This document shows, in pieces, positions 49,747-59,483 of a stretch of DNA of 64,000 bases; positions within the stretch are counted from its first letter, which is position 1; the number at the start of each line of letters is the position of its first letter. Source of the DNA: Bacteroidales bacterium (lineage in GTDB: Bacteria; Bacteroidota; Bacteroidia; Bacteroidales; Muribaculaceae). The notes under the pieces are model-generated. The model did not search any database and had not been told where the DNA came from. It saw only the letters and a list, made by a program, of their open reading frames with translations. The position numbers and the translations under genes are program-made. Where the stretch lies: the NCBI GenBank assembly GCA_022009815.1, contig CP091725.1, positions 2,294,001 through 2,358,000 of the forward strand, read 5' to 3'.

Positions 49747-51153
49747 TTATTTAGCATCCTTCTTGGTCGCCGCTTTTTTTGCGGGAGCTTTTTTCGCAGC
49801 AGTCTTTTTAGTCGCTGATTTCTTTTCTTTCGGTGCGGCTTCGTTGACTTCTGCGTCTATCTTAGCGGCTTTAAGAGCTCTGAGTTCTTTGTTGAGCATC
49901 TCGATTTCGCTTTCTTGATTCTTTATGGTTGTGAGAAGCGCATTCAACTCCTCGTTTTCGATTGTCAATGGGAATTGCTCCTCGACCCTGACAATGAAAT
50001 CTGCGAGCACATTCATATAATTGGTGAATGCCTGATATGGCGATTCGTAAGGACTGAACATTGCGTGAACAGCGCCGTCTCCAAAGTGCTTGGTGCTCAT
50101 ATAGAAGAAATGGTCGGACGATTGGAGATAATTCCAATCTTGAAGAAGACGCTTGTCAGAGCATAAGTGGACGCGCTCGGAAACTGAGTATAATTTGTTG
50201 AAAGCCTCATTCTGCAATTGGTTTCCAAGCCAAGCGCTTGTGTCTCTTGCTTCGTCTGCTCCAGAAATGGGGTGCGTAATTGAAATGATGTCGACAGGTT
50301 TCAATTTAGACACAGCTTCTGAAGGAGTCCAGAATTCAATGCCGTTCTCTGCCGCAAATCGTGGTATGGCTCTGAAGAAGTCGAAGATGCCAGTTTCGCG
50401 AGGATTGCTGTCGCCAAGGGCCTCGTAGTTGAGGAAAATGTTTGTGATTTGTTCCTCCTTTGGACTTTGGGCAATCCAAGAAACGTATTTGTCGGCTGTC
50501 AGCGGATATTCATGCCAAGAGGAATCTGCAAAACGTTTTGCGATGTCTTCCGACAACTTAGCATTTCTCAACAGCATCTTCATCTTAGGAGCACCGGCTG
50601 ATGTGTATACATAGTTTGGAGATTTCCATCCTAAAATGTGGCGTGCGCCCTCGGTTAGCACTGCCTTGAAGCCCATTGAGTTGATGGTCGATGCTATTTC
50701 ATCGTTGAATATAAACTCCGTGTTGCAGAATACTTTAGATTTTATCCCGAACAATTCGTATATGAGTTTATCATGTTGTTCTACCTGACGGCGGAATTCT
50801 TCCTCATTTGCAATTGATGCAAGGGAGTGGTCGTAGGTTTCGGAAAGGAATTCGACGCATCCGGTGTCGACAAGTTTGCGCATCGAGTCAATGAATTCAG
50901 GAACGTATTGCTGTAGCTGTTCGATGGCAGTGCCTGAAATGGAGAATGCGCACTTGAATTTTCTGCCAGAATCATTTATCATCTGGAGAAGCAACTCGTT
51001 GGCGGGTAGGTACGAGCGTTGGGCGATTTTTGTGATTATCTCATCGTTTGAGAAATCATCGTAATAATAATGGTCGTTACCTATGTCGAAGAAACGATAG
51101 CGTTTAAGTCTGAATGGTTGGTGTATTTTGAAATATAAGCAAACAGCATTCAT
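49747..51153 (-). CDS. GH57 family glycoside hydrolase with Lys/Ala-rich tail
   Basis: A GH57 alpha-amylase or related glucan enzyme with a seven-stranded barrel: CLYFKIHQPFRL at the N-terminus, and KVFCNTEFIFND, which holds the likely catalytic glutamate. A helical segment (residues about 395-430, coiled-coil-like, NQESEIEMLNKELRALKAA) follows. The last 34 residues are mostly Lys, Ala, Thr and Pro (KKTAAKKAPAKKAATKK), like a histone H1 tail. It is the last gene of an operon with the GT4 glycosyltransferase and debranching enzyme. Intact, 468 residues. Confidence 0.9.
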   Translation of the reverse strand: MNAVCLYFKIHQPFRLKRYRFFDIGNDHYYYDDFSNDEIITKIAQRSYLPANELLLQMINDSGRKFKCAFSISGTAIEQLQQYVPEFIDSMRKLVDTGCVEFLSETYDHSLASIANEEEFRRQVEQHDKLIYELFGIKSKVFCNTEFIFNDEIASTINSMGFKAVLTEGARHILGWKSPNYVYTSAGAPKMKMLLRNAKLSEDIAKRFADSSWHEYPLTADKYVSWIAQSPKEEQITNIFLNYEALGDSNPRETGIFDFFRAIPRFAAENGIEFWTPSEAVSKLKPVDIISITHPISGADEARDTSAWLGNQLQNEAFNKLYSVSERVHLCSDKRLLQDWNYLQSSDHFFYMSTKHFGDGAVHAMFSPYESPYQAFTNYMNVLADFIVRVEEQFPLTIENEELNALLTTIKNQESEIEMLNKELRALKAAKIDAEVNEAAPKEKKSATKKTAAKKAPAKKAATKKDAK

Positions 51154-51166
51154 AGTGGTATGATGT

Positions 51167-52424
51167 TTAATGGTTTAACAAATTGTTGTAAATGTCAATG
51201 ACTTTCTTTCCGGCTTTGATCCATTGTATTCCGTTGACTTCCGTCAATCCTTCGTCATGCAGTTGTTTGTACATTGCCGGATAGGTGATTATGGAGTAGA
51301 TGGCGTCGGCCATTGCGTCAATGTCCCAATAGTCGGTTTTAATCACGTGGTTGAGAATTTCCGCGCATCCAGATTGTTTTGAGATTATCGACGGCACACC
51401 CATTTGCATCGCCTCCAATGGAGAGATGCCGAAAGGCTCGGATACGGAAGGCATTATGTATACGTCAGAGGCTTTCAGCATTTCATATACCTGTTTGCCT
51501 TTGGAATCCAGGGAAATGAAATCTGTCGGCAATGTCCTTCTGAGCGGCGAGATTTATCATTTTTTCCATCATATCACCGCTTCCTGCCATCACAAATCTG
51601 ACATTGTGTACCTTCTGCAGCACTTTAGCCGCGGCTTCAACGAAGTATTCCGGACCTTTCTGCATCGTGATACGGCCGAGGAATGTCACGACTTTCTCTT
51701 TAGACTTTGGAACTTGAATGTTCTTTAGCTCCTCACTTAAAGGCTCAACCGCATTGTGCACAGTGGTGACTTTAGCAGGGTCGATGCCATATTTCTCAAT
51801 TACGGTGCGGCGTGTCAGGTTGCTTACTGTGATAATATGGTCAGCATTCAGCATGCCGTCGCGTTCGATTCCGAACACGGTCGGGTTCACATTGCCTCTT
51901 GACCGGTCGAAGTCGGTTGCGTGGACGTGGATTACAAGCGGCTTGCCCGTCACTTGTTTGGCATGTATTCCGGCTGGATATGTCAACCAGTCATGGGAGT
52001 GGATAATGTCGAAATCTACTGTGCGGGCGATAACGCCGGCAACGATGGAATAGTTGTTGATTTCTTCAAGAAGATTGTCGGGATAGCGACCTGAGAAGTC
52101 GATGCATCCAAGGTCGTTGACGTTCATATAGTTGAAGTCGGCATAGATGTGGTCGCGCAAGTCGAAATACAACTGTGGGTCCATGACGTTGCCAATGCGG
52201 GAATTGACATAGTCCCAATCCGTGTCGCGCCAAGCAATAGGAGTGTCGCAGGCTCCAATTATTCTGGCGAAACTTTTGTCCTCGTCGCCATGCGGTTTCG
52301 GAATGACGAATGAAATATCCATATTCCCATTTTCTGCCATTCCTTTGGTCAGTCCGTAACTTGCAGTGCCAAGACCTCCCAAGATATGTGGTGGAAATTC
52401 CCACCCAAACATAAGGGCTTTCAT
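51167..52424 (-). CDS. GT4 family glycosyltransferase of the glycogen operon, frameshifted
   Basis: A GT-B fold sugar transferase resembling starch/glycogen synthase-like proteins: MKALMFGWEFPPHILGGLGT at the start, HSHDWLTYPAG, VTFLGRITMQKGPEYFVEA, and the C-terminal SVSEPFGISPLEAMQMG nucleotide-sugar motif. ATG 52424 is chosen because homology begins there (52457 also in frame, overlapping the debranching gene). The frame changes near 51509, restoring FHFPGF then GKQVYEMLKASDVYIMPS. About 420 residues. It lies between debranching enzyme and GH57 genes, a standard order in Bacteroidales. Confidence 0.9.
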
Positions 52425-52446
52425 TTGTGGATGAAAAATCTGAAGG

Positions 52447-54393
52447 TTAGACGTCAAAACTGTTTAATGTGGCAAGCGCTCTGAGAACACCGCCGATACT
52501 TGGTGCAAAACTGATTGCTCCGTGACCTGTGTATGGAGGGTTGCCGTCGTAAAGTTCGGATATTGAACCGATGCATTCGCGGGTCATATCGTCTTCGTAG
52601 CCAATCAGCATGCGTCGTAGGAATGCCACGCCGCTATGGCCGAACACCTTGAGGTAGGCGTCGGTGTAGAAGCCTGTCATCCACGGACGTGTAGGACCGT
52701 TGAATGAGGCAAGCTGCCGTTGCACTTTGTTGCCTACAAAGAACGGGTTGTATCCAAAACTTTTTGGACTCAACGTGCGCACTCCATTTGGTGTCAGCAA
52801 TTCGCGTGTTACGAAGTCAAGCACCTTTTTTCTCTGGCTTTTGTCAAGAGGAGAGAAGTCGCAACCGACAGCGATAAGCATGCTTGGACGTACACTTAAG
52901 TCCATGTAGTTTCCGTCTACATAGTCGTAGAGGTATCCATAGTCGTTAAGGAAAGTTTCAACAAATGCGGTTTTTAATGACTCTGCTGTTTCTTTCCATT
53001 TGTAAATTCTTTCAGGGCTCTTCCCTTGCTCTTCAAAAATAGTTGTGGCAAACATCAATGCATTGTACCAAAGGGCATTGAATTCAACAACATATCCTGT
53101 GCGTGGAACGACGGGAAGTCCATTGGTCTTGATGGCGTCCATCCATGTGGCAGGGGTTTTGCTTCCGTCGGTCGATAAAAGTCCGTCTTTGCCGATGTAT
53201 AGATTGTTTTGTTTGCCGTCGATAATATGGTTGATTATCTTTTCAAGCAACGCGCCATATTTCTTTAGAGTGTCTTGAGGATTGGTGAATTTGTAATATT
53301 GTTGTATGCACCAAGCAGCCCACAATGGGATGTCGGGCAAATCCAAATCCTCTATAGTCTTGTCTGTTTCACCAGTGTCCATCAACTTTATAAGCGCAGC
53401 GGAAGCGGTGTCCATAATCCGCTCGAAGTCTTGGCGGTGCTTTATTGCCAATGTGGTTCCTGGCAATGCGATGAAAAGGTCGCGGGCGATTACTTTAAAC
53501 CACGGATATCCTGCGATAAGGTAATCCTTGTCGTTGTCGTGGAGATAGCATTGTTTTGCCGAGTTCTTCAAGCAATTGAAGAAGCTTGTGCGACTTGTGC
53601 GGTTTTGTGCTTCTTTCTCGAAAGTCTGGCGGAAACCACGAGGCTTTACAGGCTCTGTGCTTGCCGAGAAGATGATGCTTTCTCCTTTCTTAATTGGAAT
53701 TTGGAAATATCCAGGAACCCATAGGTCTTCTGTGTAGGGTTCCTCGCGAGCCATGTCCTTGATGTATTCAAGGCCGTTGTACCAATGAGGATCGTAGACA
53801 AATTCGGGCTTGTGGTTGAATTGCAGATATAGCCTCGGGTAGCCTTCGTACAAGCAGAATGACACACCATTTTCGGTCTCTTCAAAGGATGTGTTTATCG
53901 CAGAGTTTTCGCTGCACAATGCCATTGAGTTGCGGAAAGCCAAGAATGGCTGGAACTGCAACGTCGTGGCAGAATGTGCTTCAAGTAGCGTGTAGCGAAT
54001 CATTATTCGGTTCTCGTGGGCGACAAATACTTTTTCCTTTGTCAGCACCACTCCTCCAACTCGATAGGTCAGTTTCGGAATTGTGTCACAATTAAACTCA
54101 CGAAGGTATTTGTGTCCGTTTGGACTGTATGCGCCATTCCGGTAGCGGTGTATTCCTAAATTAAAAGGAGCGCCGTGCTGGATAACGGTCTCGTCAAGCG
54201 ATGACAGCAGAACGTAATTGTCATTGCTCATCTCTTTTATGGGAGTGACAAGAAGTCCATGTTGCTTTCGCGTATTGCACCCGATTACAGTGGTGCAATG
54301 GTAAGAACCAGCCATATTTGTGCGCAGAATCTCTTTTGGAAGAGATTGGTCAAGGTTTATGAGCAGGTTCTTGTCAAACTTAAGGTAACTCAT
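52447..54393 (-). CDS. Glycogen debranching enzyme (amylo-alpha-1,6-glucosidase domain)
   Basis: An intact 648-residue protein with an N-terminal beta-sandwich (TTVIGCNTRKQHGLLVTP) and a C-terminal alpha/alpha toroid of GH133/GDE_C type: AGYPWFKVIARDLFIALPG, TWMDAIKTNGLPVVPRTG and EFNALWYNAL. The Asp in the WMDA segment is a likely catalytic residue. It removes branch points left by phosphorylase, complementing the synthase/phosphorylase operon at 4.5-8.7 kb. First gene of its operon. Confidence 0.94.
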   Translation of the reverse strand: MSYLKFDKNLLINLDQSLPKEILRTNMAGSYHCTTVIGCNTRKQHGLLVTPIKEMSNDNYVLLSSLDETVIQHGAPFNLGIHRYRNGAYSPNGHKYLREFNCDTIPKLTYRVGGVVLTKEKVFVAHENRIMIRYTLLEAHSATTLQFQPFLAFRNSMALCSENSAINTSFEETENGVSFCLYEGYPRLYLQFNHKPEFVYDPHWYNGLEYIKDMAREEPYTEDLWVPGYFQIPIKKGESIIFSASTEPVKPRGFRQTFEKEAQNRTSRTSFFNCLKNSAKQCYLHDNDKDYLIAGYPWFKVIARDLFIALPGTTLAIKHRQDFERIMDTASAALIKLMDTGETDKTIEDLDLPDIPLWAAWCIQQYYKFTNPQDTLKKYGALLEKIINHIIDGKQNNLYIGKDGLLSTDGSKTPATWMDAIKTNGLPVVPRTGYVVEFNALWYNALMFATTIFEEQGKSPERIYKWKETAESLKTAFVETFLNDYGYLYDYVDGNYMDLSVRPSMLIAVGCDFSPLDKSQRKKVLDFVTRELLTPNGVRTLSPKSFGYNPFFVGNKVQRQLASFNGPTRPWMTGFYTDAYLKVFGHSGVAFLRRMLIGYEDDMTRECIGSISELYDGNPPYTGHGAISFAPSIGGVLRALATLNSFDV

Positions 54394-54518
54394 TATTTAT
54401 ATGTTGGAGTTTATATGTTATTTTAATGGTTCTAAATTATGGTACGAATTTAAGGATATTTTTTAGTAAAAAAAAGGAAACTGCTGCAAAACATATAATC
54501 AGTGTGGATATTGTGATT

Positions 54519-55483
54519 TTAAACATTGAGTTCGGAGCGGATTGAGTTGATGAAATTCCAGAAAGAAGACTCAATATTGGTGAAGAAGTTGCCTTTGTCG
54601 GGAGTGCGCAGTCGGGAAAATACATTCAAGGAGAGGGGGTGGCAGACGATGTCGATTCTGTCGTCCATCATTATTGGCTCGCCGTCCAGGTGTATGATGC
54701 CCTCGCGTTCGCGTTCAATTGTCAACGACGGAGTCCTGAACGAGATGATATTTGTGTCCTGGTCGATGTGTTTTGAGAAAAGCAGCAGCCCGAGAATGGC
54801 GGTGTCGAAAGGTGTTATCGGCAGCACAACGGTGACGTCAATCAATCCGTCGTGCATATCGGCATTGGGCGCGATGTAGGCGTTGTTGCCATATTGCGAC
54901 GCATTGCCGCAGGCGATGATGAATGCTTTCTCTGCTATGACGCCGTTGGGGGTGGTGATTTATATCGTTGCGATCTATAGCGTAGATATTCTCCGATAGC
55001 GCTTTTGACGTAGTTGAGAGGTCCGCGTTTTGTGCTTTTTGCGAATTTCTCACTCACTTTTGCATCAAATCCGACGCCGCATGTGCAAAAAAACGGATGG
55101 CCGTTGGCGGTGCAGTGGTCGATGGTGTCGAATTCGTCAGAAAGGATAATGTCAATGGCTTTGTTTATGTCCATTGGTATGCGCAGATGTCTGGCAAGCC
55201 CGTTTCCGGAACCGCTTGGTATGATGCCTAATTTTGTGGCGGTGTGGCACAGCGCACTTGCTGTTTCGTTTACTGTTCCGTCGCCGCCAACAGCAATAAC
55301 AGCGTAGTAGTCGTCGGCTGCGGATGCTTTTGCAAGGTCGTATGCGTGGTTCGGGCGTTGGGTGAACCGTATGGTTATGTCGTGACCGTCAAACCTCTTC
55401 TCAAGGACTTCCGGCAAATAGTCTTTTTTGCCGTTTCCTGAAATGGGGTTGATGAGAGCCAAATATTTTCTGCGTCCGTCCAT
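54519..55483 (-). CDS. Diacylglycerol/lipid kinase family protein, frameshifted
   Basis: A DagK-like lipid kinase. The first frame has INPISGNGKKDYLPEV, VIAVGGDGTVNETASAL and PSGSGNGLARHL, the ATP-site motifs; the second frame has FIIACGNASQYGNNAYIAP and LDGEPI near the end. They join at TTT 54959-54961, one base short. About 321 residues joined. The start ATG 55483 directly abuts the IS110 copy 2, which separates the gene from its likely promoter box at 56756-56763. Confidence 0.9.
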
Positions 55484-55504
55484 ATTTTTATGATTTGTGC
55501 AAGC

Positions 55505-56506
55505 CTAAACTGATAAAATAGGTTGATAAACTCGATTATTTCTGATTACGGCGAACATTCTAGCCACGAGCTTGGCTCGCACTGCGTTTAATACGGTCAT
55601 TTTGTTTTTTCCTTCGGCGACTTTTCTTTCAAAATATGTTTTCAGATCGCCTGTCTTCTTATGGACAATCGCCACGGCAGCCATGTGAAGGAGGCATTTT
55701 ATGTATTTTACAGCCCGCTGAGACACTCTGTTTCGAGAGTGTTGGCTCGAGCCGGATGTGTATGCGAATGGAGCGACTCCGACGTAACAGTTGAACTGTC
55801 TGGGATTGTCGAAGCGTGTAAAGGCTTCAGTAGCTATAATCATGTTCATAGCGACAACCGGTCCGACGCCTTCCACAGACTTAAGCAATCTCATCTGTCG
55901 GGATAGCTCTTCCGAAGAATCGATGACATCAGCCATCTCTTGGGCAATCTCTTTCAACGTCTTTTCAAGAGACTTGATCATCTCCTTCAGACGCTTTGCC
56001 TTGCGCTTGAAGATTTTATCCTCCATGAAGCCTTCCTGGTCTGACAGCTGCGCTTTGTATTTCGCCATATCCGTAAGGTAGAGCGAGCGCTCCGCCTCCA
56101 GCTGCTTGAGGCGCATAAGTTCCTCTGCAGGACGCTGGTAGGGCTTGGCTTTATCGAAGAAGCGCATGGCATACTCGGCAATGCGGCGGGCGTCCACTTT
56201 GTCATTTTTACCGCGTGTTACGCCGGAACAGTATTTTATCTGCGAGGCGTTTTCAAGCCACAGCTTGCTGCCTACCGACTTGCAGGCACATATCAGTGGA
56301 TATGTGTACTGGCCGGTGTGCTCCGCGCAGATGATGAAACAGTCGTTGCTCATGCTCAGTTCTTCTTTTATGCCGGCTATCACAGTGGCGATGGCCTGCG
56401 GGTGATTACTTACTTGTTCCTCTTTGAGGACCTTTGAATTTGACATTACACAGATGTCCAGTTTCTTTTTCGAGACATCTATGCCGATGAAATAAAAATT
56501 TTGCAT
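55505..56506 (-). CDS. IS110 family transposase (DEDD recombinase), copy 2
   Basis: An intact recombinase of 333 residues from ATG 56506; the frame's earlier ATG at 56527 adds an unlikely seven residues. DEDD motifs IGIDVSKKKLDICV, AEHTGQYTYPL and NDKVDARRIAEYAM are followed by Transposase_20 motifs GVGPVVAMNM and GVAPFAYTSGSSQHS, with the serine of the second domain in the latter. It serves as the reference for reading copy 1. Confidence 0.96.
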   Translation of the reverse strand: MQNFYFIGIDVSKKKLDICVMSNSKVLKEEQVSNHPQAIATVIAGIKEELSMSNDCFIICAEHTGQYTYPLICACKSVGSKLWLENASQIKYCSGVTRGKNDKVDARRIAEYAMRFFDKAKPYQRPAEELMRLKQLEAERSLYLTDMAKYKAQLSDQEGFMEDKIFKRKAKRLKEMIKSLEKTLKEIAQEMADVIDSSEELSRQMRLLKSVEGVGPVVAMNMIIATEAFTRFDNPRQFNCYVGVAPFAYTSGSSQHSRNRVSQRAVKYIKCLLHMAAVAIVHKKTGDLKTYFERKVAEGKNKMTVLNAVRAKLVARMFAVIRNNRVYQPILSV

Positions 56507-56749
56507 AACTTTGTAGTTGACAAACAACGAGAGAAAGGAACTCGTCCCTAACCTAACTACCTTAACAACAGGTGTTATATTTTTATACAGGTCTCCGGAC
56601 GGGAAAGGCGGAGAGTCCTAATATGAACACGGGTATTTCCCCTGGCGCAAAATGGTTCACTCTCTGTCTTCCTTTCTTTCAATATTTATTTTTTCACTGC
56701 AAATTTACCATTTCTATTTCAGTTTCGGTTTGCCGCTGCAAATCTAAGG
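56507..56749 (-). ncRNA. Candidate IS110 bridge RNA region, copy 2
   Basis: Noncoding stretch between the element end and the recombinase ATG, apparently identical to 14821-15063. Same reasoning as for copy 1; RNA ends not determined. Confidence 0.5.
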
Positions 56750-56755
56750 TATTTG

Positions 56756-56763
56756 CAAAGGTA
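56756..56763 (-). promoter_or_regulatory. -7 box likely belonging to the lipid kinase gene, displaced by IS110
   Basis: TACCTTTG on the minus strand lies just outside the IS110 end; the kinase ATG is now about 1.27 kb away. Confidence 0.5.
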
Positions 56764-56840
56764 GGCAAAAAATGCCGGAAATTTCTTTGAAAATGCCGAT
56801 TATTGAAATTAAAGAAGTATCTTCGTGAAAAAATAAGTGT

Positions 56841-57446
56841 ATGAAAAACAAATTCGATTTAATTCTTAACATTTCAGTCTTTGTGTTGGGCGTAATCTTT
56901 ATCGTACTTTGGTCGAACGGAAAAGGCGTGTTCGATTTGGTGTCGATGGCTGTAGGAATTCTTTTTATCGTGTTCAGCGCATGGTCGCTTGTCGCGTTGC
57001 TTGTCAAGAGAAAGGATGGAGTGTTGCCGACAAAAGCTGTTGCGTGGACATCTGTGCCGGTCGTAGGCAGTTTGGCATTGGGAATTGCAATGGTTGCGGC
57101 AAGCAGTTTCTTTGTGGAGATATTTTCATATTTGTTTGCCACGATGCTGATTGTCGGTGCGATTTATAAGTTTTGGAGAATAATGTCGGCGAAGAAGACA
57201 GTAGACTATCCTGTGTGGGTGTTTATTATTCCGTCGGTAGTCATGGTTTGTGGAATTGTCTTGTTTGCGGTAGGCATACAGATTGTCCAACAATGGCTGG
57301 CATTGATTGTCGGAATAGCATTTATTGTCTATTCGCTCCACTCGCTGCTGGAAAGCGTTCTGTTTGAGAGACTACGGTCAAAGCGGACAAAACAAAATGT
57401 CGAGGACGTCGATTTTGTGGACATCCCCGACAATGATAGTCATTAA
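56841..57446 (+). CDS. Multi-pass membrane protein (HdeD/DUF308-like)
   Basis: A 201-residue protein with about six hydrophobic segments (for example FDLILNISVFVLGVIFIVLW at the start) and a charged, acidic tail. Layout and length resemble HdeD/DUF308 acid-resistance-type membrane proteins; the match is by architecture only and function is unknown. The stop lies three bases before the convergent kinase-like gene's stop. Confidence 0.65.
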   Translation: MKNKFDLILNISVFVLGVIFIVLWSNGKGVFDLVSMAVGILFIVFSAWSLVALLVKRKDGVLPTKAVAWTSVPVVGSLALGIAMVAASSFFVEIFSYLFATMLIVGAIYKFWRIMSAKKTVDYPVWVFIIPSVVMVCGIVLFAVGIQIVQQWLALIVGIAFIVYSLHSLLESVLFERLRSKRTKQNVEDVDFVDIPDNDSH

Positions 57447-57449
57447 TTG

Positions 57450-58075
57450 CTAAAGAGCCAACCGTGCGTTGACGTATGAGATTATCTGATTTATCACGTC
57501 TTCCTCCGGGAGGCGTGACGAATCGATGCACAAGTCGTATGACGAAGAGTGCCCCCATTCTTTGTCGGTGTAGAAGTTGTAGTATTCAGCACGTAGTTTG
57601 TTTGTCTTTTTGCCAACGCTTTGGCGTCGTCGATGGTGAGACCATCGATTCGCTTTGTGATTCGTTCAGCGCATGCATCTTGTGACGCGCTTATAAAAAT
57701 GTTGATACAATACGGGTTGTGGCGCAGAAGAAAATCTGCGCACCGTCCCATAATCACACAAGATTCGCGTTCGGCAATTGCGCGGATAGTGTCGCATACG
57801 TTTTTTTGGACGCTGTCGTAGTATGATGATGCCGGACTCGCGGCAAAAGGTTGCATGTAGAACCCAAGGTTCATTGACAGATTGTTGATGTAGAATGACG
57901 GGAGCTTCTCGTCGTTTTTTTTGAACAATTCTGGATTCGCTCCAATTTCTTTGGCCGCCTCAAGCAGCAGTTCCTTGTCGTAGAATTTGATGCCGAGGCG
58001 TTCGGCGAGTTTCTTTCCTATATCATGTCCGCCACTGCCGAATTGGCGGCCGACGCTTATCACATATTTCTTCAT
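57450..58075 (-). CDS. Cytidylate kinase-like family protein, frameshifted
   Basis: A P-loop-type kinase of the cytidylate kinase-like group: ISVGRQFGSGGHDIGKKLAE at the start (nucleotide loop GSGGHDIGK), RESCVIMGRCADFLL in the middle. ATG 58075 is the best start, though 58093 is also in frame. The frame changes at TTTTT 57607-57611; restoring one base gives KKTNKLRAEYYNFYTDKEWG and an end at 57450. About 208 residues. The true substrate is not known. Confidence 0.86.
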
Positions 58076-58090
58076 AGCGGTTAATGTTTT

Positions 58091-58111
58091 CACAAAAATA
58101 CAATATTTTTG
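58091..58111. promoter_or_regulatory. Palindromic divergent -7 boxes
   Basis: CACAAAAATA and TATTTTTGTG face each other around CAA, so TATTTTTG (TAnnTTTG) reads on both strands (minus 58093-58100, plus 58104-58111). The minus box lies 18 bases before ATG 58075. It could also act as a hairpin. Confidence 0.45.
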
Positions 58112-58225
58112 TGATACGTATTGTCGATTTTTGCGATTTTTAAGAAGAAGGACTTCTTCTGTGTGAATATTTGCGATGTTGACAAAAACATATGAGGAAT
58201 TATTTAATTTTTAGGTGGAATATCT

Positions 58226-58256
58226 TTTGGAATTCTAACGCAAACAAGTAAATTTG
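58226..58256 (+). promoter_or_regulatory. Strong promoter of the murein-peptide operon
   Basis: TTTG at 58226-58229, 19 bases, then TAAATTTG at 58249-58256; ATG 58294 follows after a short leader. Confidence 0.72.
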
Positions 58257-58293
58257 CAATACTATTTAATTAACCAATAAAGAATTTTTAAAA

Positions 58294-59483
58294 ATGAGTT
58301 TGAAAGTATTGTTAATGGCGATGTCTATGGCTGCTGGTTCTACATTCGGAATCGTGGCACAATCGGCAGCGGTGGTCGATGTCCTGAAAGAAGTTAAAGC
58401 GGAATATGCACCCGATACGCGTGTGGCAGTTTGGAGCGTCATGGCAAAAACAGTGGATGGAGTGGAAGTTCTGACCGGAGATGTCGACAATCAATCGGCC
58501 AAATCCGATATTTTGGCAAGACTTGACAAACTAAACATAAAATTTGAAGATAAAATAAAGATTCTTCCAGAGGCAACTGTTAAGGGGCCATGGGCATTGG
58601 TGTCGATATCTGTGGCATGTGTCAGAGGTGCTGCCGCGAGCGGTGCTGAACTCACATCGCAGGCGATAATGGGCACGCCTGTGCGAGTCCTTAAATCAGA
58701 AGACGGAATGTCGATGGTGCAGACTCCTGATGAGTATATAGGTTATGTCACCGACAATTCACTTAAATTCATCTCAGAAGAAGAATTTTATAGCTGGAAA
58801 AAGCCGACAGGCTTGTTGTCACAGAACTTGAGACGTCGATGTATGAAAAACCGAAAGTCGACAATCAAACGATTGTGTCCGATTTGTTGCTTGGCAACAT
58901 ATTGGTCAAAAAAGGAGAAAAAGGCAAGTATTATAAAGTTGCCATACCAGACGGTCGTGAGGGTTTCGTGCTTAAGAAACACGCAGCTGCACTTGATGAG
59001 TGGGCAAATCAGACATACGATTTCAAGACGATAGAGAAAAATGCGCGTAAAATGATGGGACGTCCATATCTTTGGGGCGGAATGTCGGCAAAGATGGCTG
59101 ACTGTTCAGGTTTTGTGCGCACATCGTATTTCTCAAACGGCATAATCCTTCAGCGCGACGCTTCGCAGCAGGCGTTGACGGGAAAGAAAGTTGACTGCGC
59201 AGCATGGCGGACAGAGGCGGAGCCGGGCGACCTGATATTCATTGGGTCAACATCTGGTAAGGTTACGCATGTGGCGATGTATGTCGGTGGAGGAAAATAT
59301 ATCCACAGTTCCGGACGTGTGAAAGTCAACAGCATGGATCCAAAGGCCGATGACTATTTGGATTACCATTTCATTTCTATGTCGAGAATAAACAATGAGG
59401 TTGGTACAAAGGGCATTGTCTCAGTGAAACCATCCTTGGTATTTTTGAAAAAACTAATTAAAGAACATATTTATGGATCGTAG
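58294..59483 (+). CDS. NlpC/P60 family peptidoglycan endopeptidase, frameshifted
   Basis: Cuts gamma-D-glutamyl-diamino-acid bonds in wall peptides. A signal peptide (ending near VAQS) is followed by SH3-like domains (TPVRVLKSEDGMSMVQTPDEY) and the C-terminal NlpC/P60 domain: catalytic Cys in ADCSGFVRTSYF, His in KVTHVAMYVGGG and another His in YIHSSGR. The frame changes at five A 58798-58802, where one more A gives KKADRLVVTELETSMYEKP. About 396 residues. Its end overlaps the epimerase gene by 11 bases. Confidence 0.93.

Larger units (their letters stand above)
55484..56751 (-). mobile_element. IS110 family insertion sequence, copy 2 (intact)
   Basis: Shares its full sequence with the copy at 14819-16089. 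Left boundary (56751) and right boundary are judged from where the two copies stop matching; on the gene side they share ATAAAAATATGGAC, which includes the first six bases of the lipid kinase gene. Inserted in the leader of that gene in the same direction. Confidence 0.85.
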
